Shown in pieces: positions 56,058 to 64,000 of a stretch of 64,000 bases of DNA. The stretch is from JANMES01 sp038329865 (GTDB lineage Bacteria; Planctomycetota; Phycisphaerae; Tepidisphaerales; Tepidisphaeraceae): assembly GCA_038329865.1 (NCBI GenBank), contig JBBQNK010000001.1:156928-220927 (forward strand), in the 5' to 3' direction. The first letter of the stretch is position 1, and every line of letters begins with the position of its first letter. Both the position numbers and the translations under genes were made by a program. Under the pieces are notes generated by a model that worked only from the letters and a program-made list of their open reading frames with translations, did not search any database and had not been told where the DNA came from.

Positions 56058-57626
56058 TCAATGCATTCCCACCGGCGCTTTGCCGATTCGGATTTTCTTC
56101 AGCATCAGCACCATGGAGATCACGACGATGCAACCCCAGCCGAAGACTTTGAACACGTCGATGAACGACAGCATCAGCGCCTGCGACTGGATCGTTCGGT
56201 AAAAGCCGATCAGCGCCTGCGTGCTGAATCCGTGCGATTGCATCCACGCGACGAAACTCGCGTGGTGCATGTTCGCGCCCTCACCCAGCCGGCTGCTGTG
56301 GAACTGCGTGCGGCGGAAGAGCATCGTCGTCGCGAGCGAGATGCCGATCCCGCCGCCTAAATTTCGCATCAGGTTCATCATAGCGCTGGCGTTGTTGTTC
56401 TTGCCGCGCGGGAGATTGCTGTAGGCGATCGTGTTCAGCGGCACGAAAAACAGTGGCAATCCAATGCACTGGAATGCGCGAATCCACGCCAGGTGGCGGA
56501 AATCAATCTGCGTGCTAATGCCGGTCAGATAGAACATCGAAGCCGCCGTGATCGACAGGCCGATCGCCATCAAATACTTCGGCTGCACCTTGCCGACCAC
56601 CCGGCCGGCGATCGGCATCATGATCAGCAGCGCAATCCCGCCGGGCATCAGCACCATGCCGGCGCTGGTGGCGTTGTAGCCGAGCAACTGCTGCACCAGT
56701 TCGGGGATCAGCACCGTCGTTGACGTGAGGATAAAACCGACGATGAACTGCAGCAGCATCGACGTGGTGAGATTCAGATTCTTCATCAGCGGCAGATCCA
56801 CGATCGGATTCTTCACCACCATCGTCTCCCATACGATCAAACCGACCAGGCCGATGACGGTGAGGATGCTGAACAGCACGATAAAATTGCTGCCGAACCA
56901 GTCGTCTTCCTGGCCTTTGTCGAGCACCACCTGCAGCGCGCCGAACGCCAGCACCACGAACGCAAAGCCGACGTAATCGACCTTGATGCCCGCCGCCCGC
57001 GATTTCTTCGTCGCCTCCACGGCCGCCGGCGGGTCCTGCACCAGGTGGTACGTGAGAAACAGCGAGAGCAGGCCGACGGGAATGTTGATCAGGAAAATCC
57101 ATCGCCAGGAAAAGTTATCGGTGATCCACCCGCCCAGCACCGGCCCGATCGCCGGCGCTGCGACGACGGCGATTCCGTAAATGGCGAACGCCATCCCGAA
57201 ATGCTCCGGCGGGAAGGTGTCGGCGAGAATCGACTGCTCACTCGGCGCCAGTCCCCCGCCGCCCGCGCCCTGCAGCACGCGGAAGAAGAGCAACAGTCCG
57301 AGCGACGGCGCGATGCCACAAAGAAAAGAGCTGACCGTGAACAGCGCCACGCATGTCATGTAAAACCGCTTGCGGCCCATGACCGACGACAACCAACCAC
57401 TGATCGGAATGATGATCGCGTTGGCCACGAGATAACTCGTCAGCACCCACGTGCTTTCGTCGCGCCCAGCGCCCAGGTTCCCCGCGATGTGCCCGAGCGA
57501 GACGTTGGCCACGGAAGTGTCGAGCACTTCCATGAACGTCGCCATCGATACAACGACGGCCACGAGCCACGGATTCACGCCCGGCTTGGCGGCGCTGTGG
57601 GAATGGTCGTCGATGGTGGCGGGCAT
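56058..57626 (-). CDS. emrB: DHA2-family MFS drug efflux pump, EmrB/QacA type
   Basis: A 522-aa inner-membrane antiporter with about 14 helices. Motif A is in SGWLSSVMGRKRFYM, motif D1 in EVLDTSVANVSLGHIAG, and motif C in GPVLGGWITDNFSWRWIF, which mark drug/H+ antiporters. It moves toxic compounds across the inner membrane into the adaptor and outer-membrane channel. Upstream lies emrA on the same strand with a perfect hairpin between them. Confidence 0.92.
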   Translation of the reverse strand: MPATIDDHSHSAAKPGVNPWLVAVVVSMATFMEVLDTSVANVSLGHIAGNLGAGRDESTWVLTSYLVANAIIIPISGWLSSVMGRKRFYMTCVALFTVSSFLCGIAPSLGLLLFFRVLQGAGGGGLAPSEQSILADTFPPEHFGMAFAIYGIAVVAAPAIGPVLGGWITDNFSWRWIFLINIPVGLLSLFLTYHLVQDPPAAVEATKKSRAAGIKVDYVGFAFVVLAFGALQVVLDKGQEDDWFGSNFIVLFSILTVIGLVGLIVWETMVVKNPIVDLPLMKNLNLTTSMLLQFIVGFILTSTTVLIPELVQQLLGYNATSAGMVLMPGGIALLIMMPIAGRVVGKVQPKYLMAIGLSITAASMFYLTGISTQIDFRHLAWIRAFQCIGLPLFFVPLNTIAYSNLPRGKNNNASAMMNLMRNLGGGIGISLATTMLFRRTQFHSSRLGEGANMHHASFVAWMQSHGFSTQALIGFYRTIQSQALMLSFIDVFKVFGWGCIVVISMVLMLKKIRIGKAPVGMH

Positions 57627-57670
57627 GATTTACAAATCTCAGAAACTGCAGATACCAATGGATTTTCTTC

Positions 57671-57795
57671 GGTGGCACAGACATTCCTGTCTGTGACGGG
57701 CGGATGTACTCATCCGTCCGTTCGAACGCTTCTCGCCGAACAGTACGAATCGAGGAGTACCTCGCTTCGTCACAGACAGGAATGTCTGTGCCACC
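57671..57795. repeat. Perfect 28-bp inverted repeat, between emrA and emrB
   Basis: Arms 57671-57698 and 57768-57795 are perfectly complementary around a 69-base loop; each contains CACAGACATTCCTGTCTGTG, a self-palindrome. It begins 20 bp after the emrA stop. Confidence 0.95.
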
Positions 57796-57814
57796 GCAGA
57801 AGCGACAAATACAC

Positions 57815-58945
57815 TTACTCGCTGATCCTCACCTTCGGCGTCACCGACATCCCCGGCGATAACAAATGATTCGCGTCCGCATTCGCGTCGCCGTCAAACA
57901 CGATCTTCACCGGCAGGCGCTGCACGACTTTCACGTAATTGCCCGTCGCGTTTTCAGCAGGAATCACACTGAACCGCGAGCCCGTGCCGGCCTGGATCGA
58001 CTGCACCTTGCCGTGGTAATCGCGATCGGGGTAGGCATCGATGGAGATCGTCACCGCCTGGCCGGGCACCATGTGGGCGAGCTGCGTCTCTTTGAAATTC
58101 GCGACCACCCACACCTCCGGCGGCACGATGTCGAACATCGGCATTGCCGGCGTGACGTATCGGCCCGGGTCTACGTTCTTGTTGGTGATCCGCCCGTCGG
58201 TCGCGGCGATGATTTTGCAATAGCAGAGCTTCACTTCCGCGCCGTGCGTGTTGGCGCGGGCTTTTTCGAGTTCGCCCTGCGCGGCGGCAACGCTCGCCTG
58301 TGCGGAAACCACCTGCGACTGCGTAGATACCACTTTCGCCTTGGCCTGCGCGACGGCGGCGGCGGCGGCTTTCTGAACGGCGACGGCTTTGTCCTCGGCC
58401 TGCTTGGACTTGGCGCGCTCGTCGAGCTGCTTATACCGCTTCAAATCCTGATCGGCGTTGGTGTAGTTGGTCTGGGCCGAATCCAGCTCGGCCTGCGCCT
58501 GGGCGATCGTGCTCTGCGCGGTCACGATTCCCGCCTTGGCCTGCTCCACCATGCCGGCGGCGGCGGCTTCGGCGCCTTTCATCTGGTCGAGCGCGACTTG
58601 GTAATCTGTCGGATCAAGCTCCACCAGCAGATCGCCGGCGTGAACGAGCTGGTTGTCGCTCACGTACACCTTCGCCACCCTGGCTGAAACCTGCGGCGAA
58701 ATCGCGATGACCGCCCCTTCGATGTAGGCGTCGTCGGTCTCTTCAAAATGCCTCGCGTACGACCAGTAAATCGCCCCGCCCACACCAAGCACGATCAGCG
58801 CCAGCACGAAAATACGAAACGCCGGGCTGTGTACGAAAGATCGCTTGGGCGCGTCGGACTCCGGCGCAGTTTTGGCGTGCGATCCGTTCGTGCCTTTGCT
58901 GCCGGCCGCGGATTTCGGCGGATTGATCGATTCAGTTTCGCTCAT
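57815..58945 (-). CDS. emrA: HlyD/EmrA-type membrane fusion protein
   Basis: A 376-aa adaptor. One membrane helix (FRIFVLALIVLGVGGAIYW) anchors the N-terminus; a biotinyl-lipoyl half-motif (EGAVIAISPQVSARVAKVYVSDNQLVHAGDLL) is followed by a long Ala-rich coiled coil (AAAAVAQAKAKVVSTQSQVVSAQ) and a beta domain. It links the MFS pump to the outer channel. The second ATG at 58945 is preferred because the AGAGGA site sits 7 bp before it; the start overlaps the tetR stop, implying translational coupling. Confidence 0.92.
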   Translation of the reverse strand: MSETESINPPKSAAGSKGTNGSHAKTAPESDAPKRSFVHSPAFRIFVLALIVLGVGGAIYWSYARHFEETDDAYIEGAVIAISPQVSARVAKVYVSDNQLVHAGDLLVELDPTDYQVALDQMKGAEAAAAGMVEQAKAGIVTAQSTIAQAQAELDSAQTNYTNADQDLKRYKQLDERAKSKQAEDKAVAVQKAAAAAVAQAKAKVVSTQSQVVSAQASVAAAQGELEKARANTHGAEVKLCYCKIIAATDGRITNKNVDPGRYVTPAMPMFDIVPPEVWVVANFKETQLAHMVPGQAVTISIDAYPDRDYHGKVQSIQAGTGSRFSVIPAENATGNYVKVVQRLPVKIVFDGDANADANHLLSPGMSVTPKVRISE

Positions 58946-59570
58946 GTTCATTCCTCTGCCCGTTTGAAGATTGCGGGGCGGTGTTGCGGGGCAGCAGCCC
59001 GTTGCCGATGAATTGCAGAACCTGTTCGGAGAGTTTTTCCGCTGTCTGGCGGGTGCGGTTTTTGGGGTTGATCATGCCGCACTTGTTCACCATGCCGAGC
59101 ACCATCTGCGCGATGACGCGCGGGTCGGCCTCGGCGAGTTCGCCGCGCGCCATGCCGCGCTCGAGCGTTTTTTCCAGCATCGTGGTGAGCTGTTCGTGAA
59201 GGTCGCGCATGACCGCTTCGCGGGAGACTTGCGAGGTCACGCGCAGCACTTCCTGCAGCGCCGGATGCTCAGCTGAGAACATCATCAGCGTGCGGACGAT
59301 CTGCTGGAGCGTTTCCCACGCGGGCAAATCTTCCTGCTCGATCGCCCGGCGGTGCAGATCATCGAGCATCGGCCCCAGCGCCTCGCGCACCAGCGTGAGG
59401 TACAGGTGCTCCTTACTCTTGAAGTAGAGATAGACCGTACCCTTCGCCACCTCCGCCGCGGCGGCGACGTCTTCAAGCAGGACGTCGTGATACGACCGCG
59501 CCGCGAACAGCGTGGCGGCCGAATCCAATATCGCGCGACGGCGGCGTTGCTTGGACTTTTCTCGAAGCAT
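58932..59570 (-). CDS. TetR-family transcriptional regulator of the efflux operon
   Basis: A 212-aa repressor. The helix-turn-helix is at about 12-55 (ILDSAATLFAARSYHDVLLEDVAAAAEVAKGTVYLYFKSKEHLY), standard for TetR. The C-terminal helical domain should bind the efflux substrate. It is the first gene of a tetR-emrA-emrB-oprM-type unit and overlaps emrA. It should bind the palindrome in its own promoter. Confidence 0.92.
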   Translation of the reverse strand: MLREKSKQRRRRAILDSAATLFAARSYHDVLLEDVAAAAEVAKGTVYLYFKSKEHLYLTLVREALGPMLDDLHRRAIEQEDLPAWETLQQIVRTLMMFSAEHPALQEVLRVTSQVSREAVMRDLHEQLTTMLEKTLERGMARGELAEADPRVIAQMVLGMVNKCGMINPKNRTRQTAEKLSEQVLQFIGNGLLPRNTAPQSSNGQRNEHERN

Positions 59571-59589
59571 GCGATCGCTCCATCAATGA

Positions 59590-59629
59590 GCCATACATGA
59601 CCGATGGGCCATATATGACTGACCGGTCA
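59590..59629 (-). promoter_or_regulatory. Probable TetR operator
   Basis: The perfect palindrome TGACCGGTCA lies at 59620-59629. Two imperfect direct repeats (GCCATACATGACCGATG at 59590 and GCCATATATGACTGACCG at 59608) are 18 bp apart. The palindrome starts at the end of the -10 box, so repressor would block initiation. Confidence 0.6.
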
Positions 59630-59657
59630 TTGTTGGAGCGAGGATGAGTATTGTCAA
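59629..59657 (-). promoter_or_regulatory. tetR-efflux operon promoter
   Basis: On the minus strand a perfect TTGACA (59652-59657) and AACAAT (59629-59634) are 17 bp apart. The -10 is weak, as often with repressed promoters. The start codon is about 60 bp downstream. Confidence 0.65.
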
Positions 59658-59709
59658 ATCAAATCCACAAGTACTTAAATGGGAGATGTTTACGATTTAC
59701 GAGACTTCA

Positions 59710-59777
59710 TTGGTCCGTCCCGCTTTAGCGGAGCGTGATTTAAAAGTTGCTCGTCCCGCTCAAGCGGGACGGACCAA
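59710..59777. repeat. Inverted repeat, family A variant
   Basis: Arms 59710-59735 and 59752-59777 pair over 26 bp with 3 mismatches. The arm reads GTCCCGCTTTAGCGGAGC, a diverged family A core. It starts 17 bp after the stop of the leftward dehydrogenase. Confidence 0.9.
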
Positions 59778-59793
59778 AACGTAAAGTTTCGCT

Positions 59794-60849
59794 TTACGCG
59801 TTCGGTTGCACCACGATCTTCATCCCCGCCCGCGATTCCATCGTCGTGAACGCCTCGTTGATTTTCGCGATCGGGAACCGGTGCGTGATCAGCGGCTTGG
59901 TACGGACCGTGCCGTTCTCCAGCAGCTTCACCGCCATCTCGTGATGACGCGGCACGCAGCCATGACTTCCCGTGACGAAGCATTCTTTGTAGTGGATCGT
60001 GTTGCTCAGCACGTTGAGCGGGCGCTCGCCCTTCTTCAGCCCGCCGAAGAGGTTTACGTACCCGCGGTGGGCGACCATCTCGATCGCCTGCTCGTGCGTC
60101 TCCACGCTGCCGGCGGCGGTGATGACCACGTCCGGGCCTTCGCCGTTGGTGAGCTCGCGGCAGATCTTCACGACGTCTTCGCCTTCACTGGCGATGTAGT
60201 GGTCGGCCCGGTACTGCTTGGCGATCTCCATGCGCAGCTTGCTGCGCTGGATGCCGATGACTTTGGTGGCGCCCATCACGCGAGCCAGATCGATCATCAT
60301 GCAGCCGATCGGGCCGAGGCCGATGATCACCACGCTCTTGCCCAGCGAGAGGTTGCAGAGCTCGAACCCGTTGATCGCGCACGCCAGCGGCTCGGAGAGC
60401 GCGGCCTCTTCGAAGCTCAGCTTCGATTGATCGAACGGCGTGACCGGCCCTTCCTCCAGCACCAGCCGCGGCAGCTTCAGGTACTGCGCGAACGAGCCCG
60501 GGATCTGATACCCCATCGCGTAGTTGATCGAGCAGTTGTTCCCCAGCCCGTTGCGACACCAATGGCACTGCCCGCACGGGACGTCCGCGCCGATGGCGAC
60601 GGCGTCGCCGACTTTCACGCGGGTGACGTTCTTGCCGACCTTCGTGATCACGCCGGCCGTCTCATGGCCGATGATCGCGGGGGTCACCACGCGCGGGTTG
60701 CCGTGGCGGAAAATGCGCAGATCGGAGCCGCAGATGCAGGTGGCCTCGACGCGCATGAGCGCGTCGTCGTCGCCGACTTCCGGCATCGGCACTTGCTTGA
60801 CGGACATGTTATTCAGCGACTCAAACACGGCGGCGGTCATGGTGGCCAT
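59794..60849 (-). CDS. Zinc-dependent alcohol (polyol) dehydrogenase, first of two
   Basis: A 351-aa medium-chain dehydrogenase. Catalytic zinc ligands are in CICGSDLR and GHETAG; the four structural-zinc Cys are in CGQCHWCRNGLGNNC; the NAD loop is GLGPIG. The relatives are sorbitol/threonine-dehydrogenase-like enzymes. It is 22 bp downstream of a second dehydrogenase and probably shares its transcript. Confidence 0.88.
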   Translation of the reverse strand: MATMTAAVFESLNNMSVKQVPMPEVGDDDALMRVEATCICGSDLRIFRHGNPRVVTPAIIGHETAGVITKVGKNVTRVKVGDAVAIGADVPCGQCHWCRNGLGNNCSINYAMGYQIPGSFAQYLKLPRLVLEEGPVTPFDQSKLSFEEAALSEPLACAINGFELCNLSLGKSVVIIGLGPIGCMMIDLARVMGATKVIGIQRSKLRMEIAKQYRADHYIASEGEDVVKICRELTNGEGPDVVITAAGSVETHEQAIEMVAHRGYVNLFGGLKKGERPLNVLSNTIHYKECFVTGSHGCVPRHHEMAVKLLENGTVRTKPLITHRFPIAKINEAFTTMESRAGMKIVVQPNA

Positions 60850-60871
60850 TAGAGGAATTCCAAAAAAGGGT

Positions 60872-61939
60872 TTACGGGTGAACGAGCACTTTGGCGAAGA
60901 AAACTTTATTGTCGCGCATCATCCGCAGCGCGTCGGCGGCGTCTTCCAGCACCACGCGGTGCGTGATCAGCGGCTTGAGATTGAGCTGCCCGCTCGCCAT
61001 CGCGGCGAGCGTGGTGCGCCAGTCGTCGGTGTCGCCGTGGACGGCGTAGTCGCTGTTCCACGTGCCGTTGATCGTGACTTCGCTCCGCATCATCTGCGAG
61101 AGCAACTCGGCCGGCACGGTGACATCGCCCGAAGGATTACCGAGCAGCACGACGTTCCCGCCGCGGGCGCAGGCCCGCATCGCCGCGACCAGCGCTTGCG
61201 GCACGCCGGCGGCGTCGATCGCGACATTCGCCCCGCGCCCGCCGGTGAGTTCGGCGAGTTTTTGCTGCGGGTCGACCGACCGCGAGTTGTACGCGTGCGA
61301 GAAGCCGAGTTTCTTCGTCAATTCCAGCTTGCTGTCGACGACGTCGAAGATCACCACGTCGCGGGCGCCCATCGCCCGGGCCCATTGAGCCACCATCAAC
61401 CCGATCGGCCCGGCGCCCCAGATCGCGATCACCTGCCCCACGATCGGCCGGCCGATGCGGCGCAGCGCGTGCAGCGCCACCGATGCCGGCTCGGTCATCG
61501 CGGCCACTTCCAAACTCACGCTGTCCGGCACGCGGATTAGATTTTCGATCGGCGCGACGACGTATTCCGAAAACGCTCCGTCGCGCCGCGAGCCGAGGTA
61601 GTCGTAGTCGCTGCACTGCACGTACTTGCCGGATTCGCACGACTCGCACTTGCCGCACCAGAGCAGCGGAAACACCGCAACGCGATCGCCGGGCTTCACG
61701 CTCGTCACGCCGTCGCCGACGGCATCAATCGTGCCGGCGAACTCGTGGCCGCAGACCGTGGGGAAATGGTACGTGCCCTTGGTGAAGACGCGTGGGATGT
61801 CCGACCCGCACACGCCGCAGAAGCCGATGCGGACGCGGACCTTGCCGGCCTCCGGCGTCGGGATCGGGCGGCGCTCCAGGCGCAGATCGCCGATTGCTGC
61901 GAGGCTCAGAACGCGCATTGTGTTGGTCGTATGACTCAT
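60872..61939 (-). CDS. Zinc-dependent polyol dehydrogenase, second of two
   Basis: A 355-aa enzyme of the same family. Zinc ligands are in CGVCGSD and GHEFAG; structural Cys are in CGKCESCESGKYVQC; the NAD motif is GAGPIG. The sequence resembles galactitol-1-phosphate 5-dehydrogenases. It is upstream of the first dehydrogenase and near the isomerase fusion, so the cluster probably oxidises a polyol or its phosphate to a ketose. Confidence 0.88.
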   Translation of the reverse strand: MSHTTNTMRVLSLAAIGDLRLERRPIPTPEAGKVRVRIGFCGVCGSDIPRVFTKGTYHFPTVCGHEFAGTIDAVGDGVTSVKPGDRVAVFPLLWCGKCESCESGKYVQCSDYDYLGSRRDGAFSEYVVAPIENLIRVPDSVSLEVAAMTEPASVALHALRRIGRPIVGQVIAIWGAGPIGLMVAQWARAMGARDVVIFDVVDSKLELTKKLGFSHAYNSRSVDPQQKLAELTGGRGANVAIDAAGVPQALVAAMRACARGGNVVLLGNPSGDVTVPAELLSQMMRSEVTINGTWNSDYAVHGDTDDWRTTLAAMASGQLNLKPLITHRVVLEDAADALRMMRDNKVFFAKVLVHP

Positions 61940-61998
61940 GTTGGCTCACACTATTGTCGCCACGAAGCGACTAACGCGATACGGGGCATTTTGAAATC

Positions 61999-62069
61999 CG
62001 TGGCACGGGCGGCTCGCCCGTGTCTTCGCTATTTACAATAAAGACCATGGGCGATCCGCCCATGCCACG
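61999..62069. repeat. Inverted repeat, family C
   Basis: Arms 61999-62019 and 62049-62069 pair over 21 bp with 2 mismatches (GTGGCACGGGCGGC...). An inner GTCTT/AAGAC pair extends the stem. It lies 70 bp after the stop of the leftward fusion gene. Confidence 0.92.
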
Positions 62070-62138
62070 AGAGGAACTAACTTTATCTCCGAACACTCAA
62101 CTCGCTTTTCTTTCTTCGCCGCTTCGTCGCTTCGTGGT

Positions 62139-63926
62139 TCATTTCGTTCGTTTCGTCACCCGCGCCGCCAGACCTTCCGCGATCGCCGCGTGAACGCGCT
62201 TCGCGTTTTCCATCGCCGTGCCGCTCTTGCTGAAGACGCTGCTACTGCCAGCCACCAGTTCGTTCGCGCCGGCGGCCACCATTTTCGGGATGTTCTCGAA
62301 GCTGACGTTGCCGTCGACTTCGATCTCCACGCGCCGGCCGGTCTCGGCTTCGATGCGATCGAGATGCGCCCGGCAGTCGGCGATTTTCCGCAGCGCCCCG
62401 CCGGCCAGCTTCTGGCCCGCGAAGCCGGGGTTCACCGTCATCAGCAGAACGAAATCGACCGAGTGGTGCACGTAATCGATGGCCGCCAGCGGCGTGGCGG
62501 GGTTTAACGCGAGGCCGGCCTTGATGCCCGCGTCGCGGATCATGCTCAGCGTGCGATCGAGGTGCGTGGCCGACTCGGCATGCACGGCGATGCGCTCGAC
62601 GCCGATCTTAATGAGCTCGCGGACGAAGAGGTCGTTGTCGGTCACCATCAGATGCACGTCGAACGGCACTTTCGTGCGCGGTCGCATCTGTTCGAGTAGT
62701 GCGAGGCCCAGTGCGAGGTTCGGCGCGAAATGGCCGTCCATCATGTCCAGGTGCAGCAGGTCGGCCACGCCGGCGTCCTGGAGTTTCTGGAGGTGCGATT
62801 CGAGATTGAGCAGGTCGGCGCACATGATCGACGGAGCGATCAGAACGGGGGATTTCGCGTGGCCGTTGGACGAGGCGGCGGAAGTCGTTGAACGTTGCGG
62901 CGTGGATTCAATCTTGATGGAGGATTCGCCTTTCGTCGCGGTGGCGTCAGCGCTCCCGAGCCACGTCGCCTTCAAATGCTGCAACGATTCCCGAAGCATC
63001 CCTTCCAGTCGCGGATCCGAATAATCGCGCCCCAGCTTCGGGCCGCCGATTTCCAGGTAACCCACGAGCGTCTGCACCGGCAGGCTGCTCGCGCGATCCG
63101 CGTAAAACTTCCGAACGGCCGCCACGTCGATCACGCCGCGGGCGCGGTCGGCGGTCGTGAAGCCGAAGGTGCTGTCGTACGACGCGTCGGTATTTTTCAA
63201 ATGCACTTCGCAAGTGAGCGGGATGGCCGCTTCCATGAGCGCGAAGTGGTCGTCGATGATTTGCTTTTGCGCGTTGGCGTAGCCGTGGGCGATGTCGACG
63301 CAGTAGCCGGGCCGGGCCGTCGTAGCGGCGTGGGCGGCGTGGTACATCGTCAGTTCATCTGAGAACTGCCGCATCTCTTCCGGCAGCGTGGGCGGCTCGG
63401 CGACGCAGCTCATCGGCTCGATCGTCAGCCATTCGACGTTCCGATCCTTCGCCCGCTTCATCAGCTCTTTGAAATGCTTAAGATACATCGCCACGCCCGC
63501 GGCCTTGGTCGGCATCTGGTCGCGAAGCACCGCGCCGGGGTTCGAGCCGATGTTTTTCGCCCCGACCAGGCCGGCGATGTCGATCAGCCGCTCGAATTTT
63601 TGACGCGCAACTTCAACCCAGCCCGGCCCGTCGGTTCGGAAGAACCCGCCGAGCTCGCGATGCGCGGTGAAGATGCTGGTGATCGCAATGCCGTGATCGT
63701 CCGCCCGCCGGCGGAGATCGCGGAAGTAGTCATCGGGCAGGCTGTAGAGCTCAAAGAACGTGCCGAGCTGGGCGCGCTTTACGCCCTCGCTGGCCATCAA
63801 TTTGAAGAGCCAGTCGAAGCTGTAGCGGTAGAGAATCGGGTCGGTCTTCACGCCGAGGTCGAACGCGAGCGGGCGAGTCGATGACGAGGACGCTGACGAG
63901 GTCTTTGACGCAGGTTGCGAGGGCAT
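62139..63926 (-). CDS. Fusion of a sugar isomerase TIM barrel and ribulose-phosphate 3-epimerase
   Basis: A 595-aa two-domain protein. Residues about 22-320 are a xylose-isomerase-like/AP-endonuclease-type TIM barrel (AITSIFTAHRELG, then WLTIEPMSC, CVDIAHGYANAQ and CEVHLKNTDASYD, probable metal ligands). A Ser/Thr-rich linker follows (about 325-362). The rest is an Rpe-type epimerase: APSIMCADLL, HLDMMDGHFAPN, FDVHLMV, TVNPGFAGQK and EVDGNV (Gly to Asn in the last motif). I know each half as a separate family but not this fusion. The ATG at 63926 replaces a TTG at 63935. Neighbouring dehydrogenases suggest a carbohydrate pathway. Confidence 0.85.
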   Translation of the reverse strand: MPSQPASKTSSASSSSTRPLAFDLGVKTDPILYRYSFDWLFKLMASEGVKRAQLGTFFELYSLPDDYFRDLRRRADDHGIAITSIFTAHRELGGFFRTDGPGWVEVARQKFERLIDIAGLVGAKNIGSNPGAVLRDQMPTKAAGVAMYLKHFKELMKRAKDRNVEWLTIEPMSCVAEPPTLPEEMRQFSDELTMYHAAHAATTARPGYCVDIAHGYANAQKQIIDDHFALMEAAIPLTCEVHLKNTDASYDSTFGFTTADRARGVIDVAAVRKFYADRASSLPVQTLVGYLEIGGPKLGRDYSDPRLEGMLRESLQHLKATWLGSADATATKGESSIKIESTPQRSTTSAASSNGHAKSPVLIAPSIMCADLLNLESHLQKLQDAGVADLLHLDMMDGHFAPNLALGLALLEQMRPRTKVPFDVHLMVTDNDLFVRELIKIGVERIAVHAESATHLDRTLSMIRDAGIKAGLALNPATPLAAIDYVHHSVDFVLLMTVNPGFAGQKLAGGALRKIADCRAHLDRIEAETGRRVEIEVDGNVSFENIPKMVAAGANELVAGSSSVFSKSGTAMENAKRVHAAIAEGLAARVTKRTK

Positions 63927-64000
63927 AACGATCAATATAGCTCATGTTTTCGGGAATACGATGGTATTTTGATGGATTATCGATCATTCTGGTGAGTGGA

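Overview
The window is a GC-rich chromosomal segment, most likely from a planctomycete near the Phycisphaerae/Tepidisphaerales. The signs are stand-alone pseudopilins with a GFTLVELLVVIGIIALL head and a DGHGE tail, an exported protein with a LEPR-XLL-like head motif (MERRVMMS), a PEP-CTERM-type tail, many secreted proteins of unknown function, and many starts without a clear Shine-Dalgarno. The taxonomic call is an inference from these traits. I see no rRNA, tRNA, CRISPR array, prophage or transposase gene.

Layout. 0-4 kb: the end of a radical SAM gene and small secreted or unknown proteins. 4-12 kb: an FAD oxidoreductase and the glutamate synthase pair gltB-gltD. 12.7-14.4 kb: a zinc-ribbon membrane protein and a pseudopilin behind a possible sigma-54 site. 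14.6-25.5 kb: purB, a GH15 glucoamylase fused to a ferredoxin-like tail, a beta-helix surface protein, a flavin reductase, a PEP-CTERM-like protein, a glycogen-synthase-like enzyme, a membrane protein and arfB. 25.5-30 kb: a very acidic protein and a copper cluster (copA, copZ, csoR, a TRASH-like protein, a ferredoxin). 30-38 kb: an exostosin-like transferase, gpmI, msrQ-msrP, an aldehyde dehydrogenase and ldh. 38-45 kb: an acetyltransferase, a pilin-like protein, a gene broken by an amber codon, a CDF transporter, rpsR, a diguanylate cyclase, a PilZ protein and an orphan Phd-like antitoxin. 45-54 kb: two large tandem paralogues of unknown function, an SDR, a glycosyltransferase, a 2-hydroxyacid dehydrogenase, a PhyH-like oxygenase and a CBM9-like protein. 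54-60 kb: a TetR-controlled tripartite efflux operon. 60-64 kb: two zinc alcohol dehydrogenases and a TIM-barrel/ribulose-phosphate epimerase fusion, probably for sugar or polyol catabolism.

The most striking structure is non-coding. About 28 long inverted repeats sit between genes. Arms are 13-33 bp, many with 0-3 mismatches, and most lie within about 60 bp downstream of a stop codon. They fall into several unrelated sequence families that share one design: each arm is often itself a short palindrome, so an element can fold as one long hairpin or two small ones, like bacterial BIME/REP elements. Families named here: A (core GTCCCGCTTCAGCGGGAC), B (TCATCCTGAGGTACTCCG), C (GGGCGGCTCGCCC), D (TTTAGCCGCCCCGCG), E (CGGTCGCTGTGCGACCG), F (GAGGCAC-rich), plus single-copy types. 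They lie between genes that look co-transcribed (gltB/gltD, csoR/copZ/copA, tetR-emrA/emrB/oprM, msrP/msrQ), where they could act as 3'-end or differential-expression elements. Conventional U-tract terminators are also present but few.
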